Part shown: positions 39,001-52,900 of the stretch, in pieces
Position numbering within the stretch: the first letter of the stretch is position 1
Layout: each line of letters starts with the position of its first letter
DNA from: Parelaphostrongylus tenuis
Lineage: Eukaryota > Nematoda > Chromadorea > Rhabditida > Metastrongylidae
Length of the DNA stretch: 64,000 nucleotides
Reading direction: 5' to 3'
Assembly: GCA_019055375.1 (NCBI GenBank)
Contig: JAHQIW010000235.1
Span: forward strand, 1-64,000
Position numbers and translations under genes: made by a program
The notes under the pieces: generated by a model
Told to the model about the DNA's origin: nothing
The model's database searches: none
Seen by the model: the letters and a program-made list of their open reading frames with translations, nothing else

Positions 39001-42000
39001 GCAACTTCTGCACATATAATTACATATCATTGCCTCAGTTCAATCATAAACGTGTATTAGAAAATGAATAACAAGAAAACGCATTAGAGTGAGTAACCGT
39101 AAAAAACGGCAGCAGTCTTGCGTTTTGAAGTTCAAAGTGCCCCTTTTTTGATAGCACTAAAAAAAATCACATCATTCCATGAACTTGAAGTTGACACACA
39201 ACGACAAGAAAGGAAGCGGAACGGCAGCAAAAATCTCACAATCAGAATACACCGCTTAAATTGAGATTGTGTTACGGGGCGAAGTAATTAGAGGTGCTCT
39301 ACAACACACACGTAGTTGCTGGCTGGGCTTGCGTGCTCAGGGTTGGCTAATTAATTCAGACTTTTCTGAGGGAAAGAAAACATGACTTGACACGTTACTA
39401 GACTACAACAAGTCATCGTACTGGCCAAATATGCCACTCAATCACTTCTGTTAGTGTGTGGGAAATTCGTATGCCGGCGCACCTTTGTCATTAATGAATG
39501 CTGAGAGTTTGATGCATTATTCCTTATCATTATTATCACATTGTCCCATAATTTCTTACGCATTCCGGCACTGCTATAATTTAATGTCATTTATTCAAAA
39601 ATATCAATCAGTGAACAGTATAGTCACCATCACGATCAATGATATGCAGGCATTTTCTGGGCAGTGACTGGACGCCTTCTTCCCAGGAAAAAAGGCGACA
39701 AAGACGTCGGCGATGTCTCTTCTGCGCAGGTTGTAGTTTTCAAATTTTTTCACCCGCCACTACTGCTTCGGGACGTGGAAGAAATAGTAATCCGATGGAG
39801 TAATATCAGTGCTTTACGGTGAATGCGGTTCCGTGATCCAGCTCTTTTCTGCATGATGTGACGAATCGACCCTGCAATGTTGTGGGGTCCAGCGTTATTT
39901 TGAAGAAAGCGGCGCAGAGTCGTTCTGCTCTGCTCTCGCACCGCTGCAGAAAACTTCCGCAGTTAATCCTAGAATCGGCACTGATTCTCAGCTTGTTATA
40001 GAGCAGTTTCTAAATCGTGTGTGGTGGCAATCCAATGATGACCGAAATCATGATATCTCTCGCATGAAACTGGGGCTTTTGCCGAGCTTTTAGAACATCC
40101 AGCAATATAGAGTTTCTTGAATATCCTGCAATATAACATAGTTGTTTGGGAATAAACAGATTTGTATTAGAATAAGGCTGAATGAAGTAATAACGCGTAA
40201 GTAATCATGTGATTATTCAATATATGTTGTAGCAGCATATATTAAATGAACAGCCACACGACATTGTGAAACTATGATACATGCCAAAATAATAAATGCG
40301 AGAATATTGACAACAGCAAGGGTTATCACGCCATTTTCAACTGATACCTTAGCCAACTAAGCATCGCTGTTCTAGTGAAGTTGTTCTTTAGATTACTACA
40401 TACATACCTTTAACATATGATTAACACATCCATTTATTACGTCATCCCACGCTTCGACTGTGATTCGATTTATCTCACTGCTGTAGTACATCCATTTTGT
40501 CGACGAGCGTCAGAAGTAAGTCAAATATTAAGAGCGATCCGTGAAAAATGTGTTTCTTGTACTTAATAGTCAGCAAAATCCTCTTCAGAGGAGAACATCT
40601 GCACCGGAGAATGTCATTATCAAAGAGCGCGCGCAGCAAAGAGAGTACAGCCAATAAAGAAGTTAACTTACCCTAGTATACTTCAGTGAGCCCGACTTTG
40701 AAAGCGGTCATCACGCCACCCTTTTGTTATAATTTTCTTTACCATCTACGATTTATATACAATACAAGGCGTATAAAAAATTTTGCCAGTTTTGTACTCT
40801 ATCACTTTTAGCATCAATTTAATATTTTTTTATTCACGCTGATGATTTTGTTGAAATATTCGCTCACTTTGTGTCAAGAACCCGCTTTATTTATTTGTCA
40901 ACTGTCACTGGTTCTCAAGTAATTGGTCTTGAAAGTCAACTTATCGCAGTAGTTAGTTGCACCAGGAAGGAATAAAACGGCCGACATTGTTAAAATCAAC
41001 TGATTTCAAAGCAGCAAGCGTTTGAAGACGGGCCGTGAAATGTTTCAAAGAGATTGGAGGGATCAGCACCGTTATCCAGAAAGTCGTACAAACAATTCGT
41101 CTACTCAGGGAAATGTTCAGAAAATCCATCGCCAGTATCAACGTAATCCGGAGCGTTCGATCCGCAAAGTGGTAAAACGGATTCAAGACTAAAATTGAAC
41201 AAAGAGTTTAACGAACTCATCAGATTTGATGAAAAGGAATATTAAGCCTTCATCAATCTTAACAGCATGAAAAATTCGCAGAACTTTTTCCGCAACCATA
41301 CATCGAAACTATAGCGAGTATTATAAAAGCACGCGATTGAACGGTAATGTCTATAGAAATGTTCACAGCGGCCGACCGTCGCTGAACAATGGTTTAGACA
41401 ACACTTCACTTTGTTATATAGCATACTGTATCTCCCGTTCTCTACTATAAGTAGAGGCGACTGGTGGAACTTGTGACTCTCATGAGGCGCGAGAGACCGC
41501 CAAAATGCACATGAGCCACTAACACACCAAACCTCGAAAAGCTCACCGCTCTCTCACAATGAATCGCAGCATTTTGTTTCCAATAGACAGTTATATAGTC
41601 GGTCAACAATAAGCTGGTGCTTTAAGATGTCCGGTGGTATTTCATCTGGGTGCTAACGCAATGCCCAAAACTTCAAAAGCAGCGCATATTAGTTCTGTGT
41701 ACTACATTGGAAATAAAAGGTAGGATTAACGGTTATCTCACATGATTCTCCAACTGATGGAATTTTCGTTTCTTAATTTATTCACCTGTTCATCATACGC
41801 AGGTAGATAAAAGACGCACATTCTTTTTCAACCAGTTCGAAAATAGTCCGTAAATTGCCTTGAGAATAAGGAATTTGCTCTCGTAGTATATATTAGAAAA
41901 AATTATCTTTAAAACACGGTATCCGCCTATCGCAAGTGGTCACATTTTTGCAATAAAACCACCCAGCACTGCAACGATTGACAGTCGAGTGCTAGTGGCT

Positions 42001-45000
42001 GGTAATCTTTATACTCAACACTTTCTTAAGGCGGCCTCTCAGATTAGTTCAAATCTTATAACGAGGTTCTTGTAAATAGTCATTTGAAAGGCAAAACACT
42101 GTATAGCTTGCACCAACGGTAGCCATGTCGATTGCTTGACACACACAATAATACGTCAACTTTTCCAGTACAATAATACGTCAACTCTTCCAAAGCATAT
42201 GGAGCGAACACAATGAAGAAACAGGTAAACTATTTCGTGACTGCATCAAAGATTATTCAGTTCGGCAACTCCAAGCCAAACAGTATACTCCAATAGGGGA
42301 CACATATAGAACGAAAACATAACAGAAAAGGTTTTGATATTAAAGTCAGCTTCGTCTAACAAGCATCCAAAATATGTGTTCAAAAAACTCGTAGAGCTTT
42401 CAACAGATTGGAAAAGTCCAAAAATGAAAGGCAAGGATGGCACCATTTCTCACACTAATTCCTTCTGATCTGAGCTAAGCAAATTTCTATCTTATAAAGA
42501 ACTCTATGAGGCTTGTCCTTAATAAATAATTGAAAGACTCACAAATAACAAAACTGTGAGTGCTGCAAAAAAATCTAATTACTATGCAGACCACATTTTG
42601 TTTATCATGCTTAATTTTGTTTAGGTTGCAAAAGTATTTGGCTGAATATAGCGCAAAATAAATAGCCCTTCGCGCGCTCTGAAGATATGGCAGAAAGTTA
42701 CCCTTTATTCTTTGTACTGATATGTATTTAACAAATTTTATTGGGTGTTTGCCACTCTGCGTGGAGAATTTTCAACAAAGTATAGAATTGAGCCGATGTA
42801 CCGTATTATAAGATACTATGTCGTATTTGTTACAAGACCACATTCATTATGATATTAGGTCTTCTCATAAGTTATGGCAATAGAACAATAGATATTAAAT
42901 TACTTAAGGAGAAGCATTCAAAATTTGTTCACTACACTACTCAAAGTATGCGCTATCAACCCAAACACATTTCTCATACCTCTTAAGCAACAAATCAATA
43001 CCACTTTGGGTACAATTTTCACAGCATCCTTTTGATACCAAATTTTTCTATGCTTCCACACCATGGCTGCTCAACAAAGCTTTTATCGCATTTTGCTGCC
43101 TTACGAATACGTATTAGCACGCGATGCACAGACTGCAGTCGAGAAAATTAGCCGTGCAAACGCTCAAGAATTTGTGTCCAGGTGAACAGTTGTGATAGGG
43201 TCCTGTCACATCGACGTCGCCGCTATGTTATCGTCCTTCAAAGCATGCAGGGCTGCATGTCACCGATTTGACAAGGAGGAGTTTGATCGAACTAGGTTGG
43301 GAGGGGCTGAATCATCCGCCGTACAGTACTGATTTGTCACCGTCTCGCTATCATCTCTTCCGTTTGCTGGAGCATTTCGTGAGCATGAAGAAGTTTGGAG
43401 GCATCAATCATTTGCGCCGAGGACTGACAACTTTCTTTAAATACGAGAATGACAGTTCTAGGACCACGGTGTTGTTTTCTTACCTGAAGATGACAGAATT
43501 ATGTTCAGGCTGATGGCGCGCAGTGTGAATTATATTGCTAAGCAATTCTAATCACTTCTGGTTGAAAATTGGTTTTTATTCTTTTAATGCGAAAACTTAT
43601 GAGAAGACCTAATATTTTCCTCTCGATTGTCATTCTGCTCCCTGCGATCTTTACTCGATAAATTGCGGTGCTTTGTCTTTGACAGTAGTTGAGCGCTAAA
43701 TTTATATTGCATAGACCTTTCTATTTCGTCACTTCCATTCTGAGAAATTCAATCTTCTTAGTTTCTTAACAGCTGCTTATCCTCTTTGAGCATATTTGAT
43801 AATTTGCGCGAGAATGGTGAGAAAGCCAGCTCACCTCAAACTGCACCATTCATATGTTATTTGCGATTAATAAACCTGCTTCGGATACGCAGCAATATCA
43901 GCGATCTACTCATATACGCACGCTGACTCCGGCATGCCGGAGCACTAGCCAATAATTTCTGCTGTAACTCGAAACGATGTGCGCCTACAGATACTTTATC
44001 GTGCCAGATTGTAGACTACAATTGTTTATTTTCCCACTACAACAATTAATGCTCAGAATGTACGAATTTTTATGAGTTGGTCATAATAAAACTCACTTCA
44101 AATGGATTAACACACATGAGAAAAAGGTGATTCAAAATTTGGATCTATTGCATCATTACAGGACATCAGAAAGAACAGTATTAACAAGTAGCTTAACGAA
44201 TCTAGCTTGAATGATGCTGGAGCTCTACTACTCGGCTTCACAATATCAGGCAAGTGATGCTTTCGCCAAACATCTCACCAAATCTGAGTTCTATATTATA
44301 ATAACACGCATGGATTCCCAAATGATCAGATCATGGTTCTTAAAGGAGTGTCCAATCTGCCTGATATATACATGGTACATGGTAAGAAAGAAAGAAATTT
44401 GCCTCCAGTATGAACCACGCGGAGTAATCCACTGCTTTGAGATCTCGCGAGTTTGATGGCCTAATGACGGTGTTACAAACGGGCCTGGAAACAGCCCTTG
44501 ACAGATGGCAATCTTTGAGCGACCCGAATGTGCAGGAGCTAATTCTGGTGAAGCGCAAATGTGTTGATGCCAAAGGGTTGGGTAGCTCAAGGCTCCCGTA
44601 CGCCCCGTAAAACTTGCTGTTCATAACTGACAACGTTGATTTTGACGTTTTTGTTGGTGAAGATTTCCGATGACGCATGCCGGCTCAGACCATCGCAGAG
44701 GCCCGAAAATCACTGCACTCTAAGGTTTTCGCTACTGCGGTTTTCTGCTGACTCTTCTTGAAAAGCTGACGTCGATTTTGAAGTGTGCAGAGTTTCTCGG
44801 CTTTGACACGCACTCTGGCCTAACATGATGGAAACGTGTGCGAGCATCTTGTCTAACTCAGCTAGGAAGTATTGATTTTACGATTCACAGCCATCAGCGC
44901 AATTGAAAATAGAGAAATGAATGAAGGAAGTTCTAGATTAAAATTGAAGAAGTAATTCAGCAAAATTATCATCACTGAAAAAATATAACAACATTGCTAA

Positions 45001-48000
45001 AGTTAACAAGATAAAAATTGGCAGAAACTTTGTCCAGATATATCAGGCAGATTGGACACTCTTTTAAGAACCATGATGCGACCATTTGAGAATCGATGCG
45101 TATTATAATATGAAACTCAGATTTAGTGAGAAGATTTTTGGCGCGAACATCACTTGTCCTGATATCATATCTTTCGTTTCCAGTGTTTCTCAAGACCACA
45201 GCTCAATTCTCAATATGCCTGGTAATCATTTTTGAGCCACGCATGTCAGTGGTCTGTTGAAGAGGGCTGACATATAGAGCCCGATACACGTGTGTATCTT
45301 ACAATCTCGTCAGTCGGGCAGTTACCCTTTCTCGTCTTCTGCCAATCCTGTGTGGGTGCAAGATCGAAACACGTGTATCGCGTTCCATAAGTCAGCCCTC
45401 TTTAATAGACCACTGACATGCGTGGCTCAAAAAAAGATTACCAGGCATATTGTCGTGATACCGTGAAGCCGAGTAGTAGAGCTCCAGCGGACTCATTTCA
45501 GCTGACGCTCGAGTCGGTAAGCTACTTGTCAATGCTGTCTTTTCTAAGGCCCTGCAATGAAATAGATCGAAATTTTAAACACCTTTTACTCATGTGTGTT
45601 AATCCATTTAAAGTAACTTTTATTATAACCACTTCATAATAGTCCGTACATTCTGAGCATTGATTGCCGTAGTTAAAAACAAACAAATGTAGTGTAAAGT
45701 CTGTCACTATAAAGTAGCTGTAGGTGAACATCGCTCCCCGAGATACTGCTAAGATGATTGGCCAGTGCTCGAGTATAACATCGCAGGCGTGTGTATATAT
45801 GGTCGCTCATATTGCGGCGTATTCGAAGATTCGAAGCAGGTTTTTAAATTCATATAACGCATGTATTCTGCAGTTTGAGATAAAGTAGGCTTTCACACTG
45901 TTCTCGCGCAGATTGTCAAATATGTTAAAAGAGGACGCGTAAGCTGTCAAGCAAATAAGAAGAGTGAAATTTCTAAAATCGAAGTGAAGAGATAGAAAGG
46001 TCTATGAAATCAAAATTTAGCGCTGAACTACTGTAAAAGACGAAGCATCGCGTCAATAGAGCGAAGATTGCACGAAGCAGAATGACAATCGCGTAGAAAG
46101 TACTAGGTCTTCTCGCAGGTTTTAACATTAGAGCAATAAACACCAACTTTAACCAGAAGTAATCGAAAATGCTTAACATCACTATTCACATTGTGTTCCA
46201 TCAGGCTGGGCATATTTCTGTCATTTTTCAGACAACAAAACAATGCCGCGGTCATAGAGCTGTCATTCTCGAATTCAAAGAAAGTTGTGAATTCTCGAAG
46301 CAACTGATTGATGCCTCCAAACTTCTTTATGCTCACGAAATGCTTCAGAAAACGGAAGAGGTGATAGCGAGACGACGACAAATCAGTACTGCACGGCGGA
46401 TGATTCAACAGCTCCTAGCCTGGTTCTGTCAACTTACCCTCTGTCAAATTAGCAACATTCAGCCCTGCATTGCTTTGAAAGAGGATAAGATAGCGACGAA
46501 GTCGATGTGACAGGGCCCTATCACAACTGTTCACCTGGACACAAATCCTTGAGCGTTCGCACGGCTGATTTTCTGGGCAGCGGTCTGTGCATCGCGTCCA
46601 GTACGTACTCGTAAGGCAGCGAAATGCAATAAAAGCTTCGTTGAGCAGCATGGTGTGGAACTATGGAAAAATTCGGTACCAGAAGAGAGCTCAGAAAATT
46701 CTACACAAAGTGGTATCGGTTTGTTGCCTAAGAGGTATGAGAAATGTGTTCAGGTCGATGGCACATACTGAATAGTGTTGTAAACCAATTTCAATTACTT
46801 CTCTTTAATAAAATCAATGTTTATTGCTGTATTGCATAACTTATGAGAAATAGCTAATATCATAATGAATGTGGTCTTGTAAAAAATGCTGCATAGTAAT
46901 ATATAACATGGTATCAGCTCAATTCTATACACTGTTGAAGATTTTCTACGCAGAGTGCCCAACACCCAGTAAAATTTGTTGAATACATATCAGTACAAAA
47001 TTAAAGGGTAACGTTTCGGCGATATTGCCTTCTTCAGAGCATGCGAAGGACTATTTAATTCGCGTTATACTCGGCCACATACTTTCGCAAGCCAAACAAG
47101 AATAAGCATGACAAACAAACTGTGGTTGCATGCTAATTAGATTCTTTTTGCAGCACTCACAGTTTTGTTATTTGTGAGTCTTTCAATTATTCATTGACGA
47201 CGAGCCTCATAGAGTTCTTCATAAGATAGAAATTTGCTTAGCTCAGATCAGAACGAATTAGTGTGAGATATGGTGCCATCCTTGCCTTCCATTTTTGGAC
47301 TTTTGGTATCTGTTTGAAAACTCTACGAGTTTTTTGAACGCATATTTTGGATGCTTGTTAGACGATGCTGACTTTTATACTTTAACCTTTTCTGTTATGT
47401 TTTTGTTCTCTATGTGTCCCTATTGGAATATTTTGTTAGGCTTAGAGTTGCCGGACTGAATAATCTTCAATGCAGTCACGAAATAGTCCACCTGTTTCAC
47501 CAGTGTGTTCGCTCCCATATGCTTTGCAAAAGTTGACATATTATTGTACGGGAAAAGTTGACGTATTATTGTGTGTCAAGCAATCGACATGGCTATTGTT
47601 GGTGCAAGCTATACAGTCTTTTGTCTTCCAAGTGACTACCTACAAGAAACTCGTTATAGAATTTTGAACTATTCTGAGAGACCGTTTGGAAAAACCGTTG
47701 AATATAAAGGTTACCAGCCATTAGCACTCGACTGTCAATCGTTGCAGTGCTGCGTGGTTTATTGCAAAAATATTACCACTTGGGACAGGCGGGTACCGTG
47801 TTTCAAGGATAATTGCTCTAATTTATACTACGAGAGCAAATGCTTTATTCTGAAGGCAATTCACGGACTATTTTCGAACTGGTTGAAAAAGAATGTGCGT
47901 CTTTTATCTACCTGCGTATGATGAACAGGTGAGTAAAATAAGAAACGAAAATTCCACCAGTTGGAGAATCATGTGAGATAACCGTCAATCCTACCTTTTA

Positions 48001-49949
48001 TTTCCAATGTAGTACACATAACTAATATACGCTGCTTAAGAAGGTTTGGGCATTGCGTTAGCACCCAAATGAAATACCACCAGATCTTAAAGCATAAGTT
48101 TATTGTTGACCGACTATGTAAGTGTCTTTTCGAAGCAAAAAGCTGAGATTAATTGTGAGAAACTGGTGAGCTTTTTTGAGGTTTGGTGTGTTAGTGGCTC
48201 ACGTGCATTTTGGCGGTCTCTCGCGCCTCATCAGAGTCACAAACTCCTCCAGTCGCCTCTACTTATAGTAGAGAACGGGAGATACAGTATGCTGTTGAAC
48301 AAAGTGAAATTTTATCTAAACCATTGTTCAGCGATGGTCAGCCGCTGTGAATATTTCTATAGACATTACCGTTCAATCGCGTGCTTTTATAATACTCCCT
48401 ATAGTTTTTCGATGTATGGGTTGCGGAAAAAGTTCTGCGAATTTTTCATGCTGTTAAGATTGATGAAGGCTTAATATTCCTTTTCATCAAATCTGATGAG
48501 TTCGTTAAACTCTTTGTTCAACTTTAGTTTTGAATCCGTTTCATTTTTCTTTGTCCATTCTCAGGTGCACTAAAGTTATGGATCATAAAAATGAGCGTTT
48601 CGCTAACTGAGTTGCACGAGACAGGAATGAAAACGGCAGACATTGTTTAAATAGGCTGTTTTCAAACCAGCATGTGTCTGCAGAGCCGTGAAATGCTTTG
48701 AAGAGATTAGAGGAATTGAGAACCGTCCTCCAAAAGCTCGTCGAATCCCTTGTCTACTCAGGAAAACATTCAGAAAATCTGTCTGAGGAATCTACGAAAT
48801 TTGAGCGTTCTTTCCGCAGAATAGCTCGGAAAGTTACGAATAAGCGAGCGAAGAGTTCTAAAATTGCTAAGAAATAAGCTGAATCTGCGCAGCTACAGGA
48901 TCGCTTGTGCTCACTTGGTGGACAAAAAGGCAAAAAAATAAAGAATTCCAAAGCTTTTCGAATGATTGGTCTGATCGCTGGTTCTCGTTTGTCGAAGGTG
49001 ATTTCCACAGATGGAAAGAATTCACGGTCGTCCGCGATCTGCAGTATCGATGTATGCTTCTCAAGAATGGTCAGCAGAAGTCCGCAATAGGAAAAACGAT
49101 GGACCGCAGTCATTTTCTGGCCTCTGTGGCGCTTTGGGCCGGCCTTTGCGCCATTATAAAGACGCTTACGGTTTCCATTAACGGATATGTCAATATCAGC
49201 GCTGCCAATTATCACCAGCAAATTTCACGTGACGTACTGGAGCTTTGGGCACTCAACACTTTGGCGTCGACGAATATACGCTTTGGCGGGACTGGGCTCT
49301 TGCGCGTTCGGCCCGTAAAACGATTGGCATCTGCCAAAAGCTGTTCTCAGGCTTCTGGAACAAGGATATTTGGCCGTAAATCCATCGAATCTCAGCCGCT
49401 TAGATCATTCCGTGTGGTCTGTACTGAAAGGACGGCGCGCTTAAAACAGCTGACAAGCGCTTTTGACGAAATTGCGGTGGGAAGATGTGCGAGAATTGTT
49501 AGAAATTTTCACAAACGACTTCGTAAATGTATGAAGGCCAAAGGAGGCAATTCTGAGAGTTTGCTAGAAACTTTTATGCTCATTGTTATAACTGATGACC
49601 AAACAAACCTTAATAAAATAAACTCATTTGCTCATACAGTATTATTTTTATTATTGGGATGACTGGAAAAATTACCATAGTTGTTAACACACCCTGTATA
49701 CATTGGAATCTTTCACATTATCTATTCTCACGAAATACTGCTCTTATCCCGACACTCATTGCATTCAATTTATCTCCTCACGTTCATTCTCCACAAATGT
49801 TCACGAATATTTCACGTAATGTTTCGTCTGATGTTTGAAACGATTCTCCTTGCAATGTTGAAGAAGGCCGCGATAGGACGTATCCTTATGCTTTCGTTGA
49901 ACGATTTAATAAGATTGTCGGTGATGAGATCGGACTAGCGTCGTGCTCA

Positions 49950-49987
<38 letters not shown>

Positions 49988-52900
49988 ACATTTGAATAGA
50001 CAAAAGGTATCTTCTTTCAAGAAATCCTTGTGATCTAGATCGTCTCGTGTTGGTAAAACCAGCATTCGATTGTCAAATTTCGGACGATACAGCTTCTCCG
50101 GCCTCTGCTAAATGGTCGATTTTCGTCTCTGTGTTCCATCTTGTTCGTGCATAGTTCTTCTTTTCACGGAGAAAAAGAAGATCGTAAGCTTCATGGAAGA
50201 AGCCCGAAATGGTTTTTAGCCCGTTGATTTTCATTGCACTTAAGCGCACTGCTGATGCTGAAAACGGCAAGCTCGTCCACTGCTCATAAGTTGCTTAAAT
50301 ATTTGGGATATTATTAGAGGACTGTTATTTTGAATACTACGTAGAATTTAAGCAATTTACAAGATTGAACAGATTTTTACGCATAAGTGTGTAGAATATG
50401 CACACTTGGAAGCTATAACCTCTTAAGCCTTCATGAATCATAAAGTACGTTTCGTAGTGCGCCGCGCGACTTTAACTCTCAGTCGTCGCGCTTCGTAAAA
50501 AGGCGGCGTATCTCGTGTTAAGAGAGGCGCAGGAGGCATGAGATTGACCTTTCTGCACGCAGAGCTGTTTGCCAGAGTATTTGAAGACCCTTGGGATGCT
50601 AGATGCGAGGAGACAAGTCCAGGTTCTGATAGAACATTATCAAATTGAGATGATGGAATTTCACTGAGAAAAATTCTGCAGAGATAATCTCAGCAAAAGG
50701 AGCATCTATATCTTCCATGTTCCGTCTATATTTCTCATGTTTCAACGGAAAAATTACATCGCTAGGTGTTAGCGATAATGATAATGATAGCGGTAATCAC
50801 AATGATATCGATGTTGATAATAATCGTTATATTGATAATGATAGTAATGATAATGATGGTATTGAATAATGACTGTGATAGTGATAATGATAATGGTAAT
50901 GATTAGATTGTGATAGCGATAATTATACTGATAATGATTGTGACAACTAACGGTAGCGATAGCAACAACGACAAATATTATTCGTCATTGTTATCTGAGC
51001 CAACATGTCATGTGAACTGTTAATGAGCTCTTGTACAGCCGATACACGTGCTTCGACCTTACAGTCTCGTCAGTTATGCAGAACCCTTCATCATTAGCCA
51101 AACCTCTTGGGAGCCGCTACTCTTTCTATAAAGAGGTAAATGACGGCGACCGATTTACACTGCACTGCTGTCAAGTGAAAAATCACAAGACCAGCTATTT
51201 TTGACACTTGACTGCTCTTGTTTGGTATTATTGCAATATTATACCTTCATGTTGGCTGACATGTTGACCCAGACAATAATAATGAGATATGTTGAAATTT
51301 GAGCTTGGTCTTAATAAGATACTCGAAATAAAGATATTATGATATTTCAATTTTATATTTACACCACCCGACATCACAATTTTTATAATGCGCAACCCAG
51401 TACTTCTAGTATCCGATTCGTTTTTTGTCTTCCTCTTGAATGGCGTAGAATAATGGTCGAGCACGTCTCCTTGCAATCTCGAAGACAGCCTTGCTGTGGA
51501 GTTTGGTAGGGCGTTGTTGTTGACTGCAGTAGAACGTGGGGAGTGGAGCTGAGCTTCACGTGTGCCGCAGCGAGCATCACAACCATTGGGTCACAGTGTC
51601 CCCATTATTATGATAAGACAATTGAAATGATGTTGATAAATGCACTATGAGTGGAAATCACGCCCATACACCGTTTTCCTCAATCAGAGGAGCACAAGTG
51701 GCGCAATGGTTAGGTGCCATACGTCGCACACCAAGTCGCTGGTTCAACCTCGTGCTCATGACTCATCAAGCCATCCGTCGCTCCGGGACTGGTAAGACGA
51801 ACCAAGGAGTCTCTCCTGCACTGATGGGTCTTTCGAAGCCACCTACACGTGGTCTTTTGGCTATTCGTAGACTCGCAGATTTTGCAAAACCATTTTCAGC
51901 AAACAAGCCTTGTTTCGTAATTTTTTTTCGCAAAATCTTGTCATTTTCCTTGAGTTACAGCCTCTGCCTGATTCCTAGACTGGTTTCCCATACCCAGGAT
52001 GTACACTCCTCTGTCTCTGTTCTCACTCTTAATTTTCTCATGGTCTCAATCAACTACTGTATGGCGGTGTCTCGTATCGTGGGAAGGGAGACGCAGCATA
52101 CACGACATTCTTGCACAAGGACGCTGCTGCCGCCCTCTGGTACTGCCGCGTAAGCGGCGGCATGTCGCCGCGTGCCTATCAATGCTGGTCCTCCGAGGAT
52201 TGTTAAGTCAAAGACAGAATTGAATGAAGTTGATGAAGTCGAAAAGAACATTCCTATGCAGCTCAGAAGTACTAATGGATCAGTTTCGCTATTCTCTGAC
52301 CTCTCCACAAAAAGATCCTATAAGATCCTATTACAATGTCAATGAAGTGAGTCATATGCAAATCCAATTGCGATTTCCTCATACTTGCACTGCCCTTTAC
52401 AGACTGTTTTGTGACCTTAAGCTGGAGCCACATAAATATGAAAGAATAATTCAAAAGTTCGACTTTCTATAAACCTCGGCATAATCAATTGAATAGATAA
52501 AACCAAACCTTTAGGTTTACATAGGGCACAAAAACACAACAACAAGGATTTTGATGTGACTGTCACAATCCTGGCGCAGGAATCGAAAACGTCCACGCGC
52601 AAGACTCTTGAGGCATTTTGGATAAACGCCCAAAACCCCGAAATGAATCGGAAAGGACGAGTGCGTCACCATCACGCGAGATCTCGCGCCCTTTCTTGGT
52701 TGATCTTCTAACGTGACCTAGGCAGCATATAAATAAGACCATCCGATCATTCAAATAGACCTATGATCGATTGTGCAACACCAACAACTGTATGATCTGC
52801 CCCAACGGAAAAGAGGGAGATTGTATGAGATCAGGCACAATTTATTTGCTAACATGTAAAACATGCGGGGAAGAATATATAGGCGAAACGGGAAGACCAC

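Larger units (their letters stand above)
41177..44371. repeat. Left arm of a 7.4-kb palindrome
   Basis: Reverse complement of 45038-48543. The outer 300 bp are nearly identical (acggattcaa...gaacaaagagtttaacg on both); inner parts near 43630-44200 are more diverged, about one difference in five by eye. Contains a Penelope fragment at 42120-42490 and a mariner at 42855-43612. Confidence 0.88.
45038..48543. repeat. Right arm of the 7.4-kb palindrome
   Basis: Reverse complement of 41177-44371, longer chiefly because a 242-bp hairpin MITE (45211-45452) sits in it. Contains a mariner at 46103-46857 and a Penelope fragment at 47260-47610. Confidence 0.88.

Noticed and set aside
48754..49221. 155-codon minus-strand frame
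   Set aside because: Antisense shadow of the Tc1-like copy at 48560-49660.
48907..49662. 251-codon open frame as a cellular gene
   Set aside because: The C-terminal [14 protein letters not shown] and VALWAGLC segments identify it as a decayed Tc1-like transposase; the N-terminal part is in another frame.
51647..52153. 168-codon plus-strand frame
   Set aside because: Starts in a SINE A head and shows no domain; composition is not protein-like and no splice context supports it.
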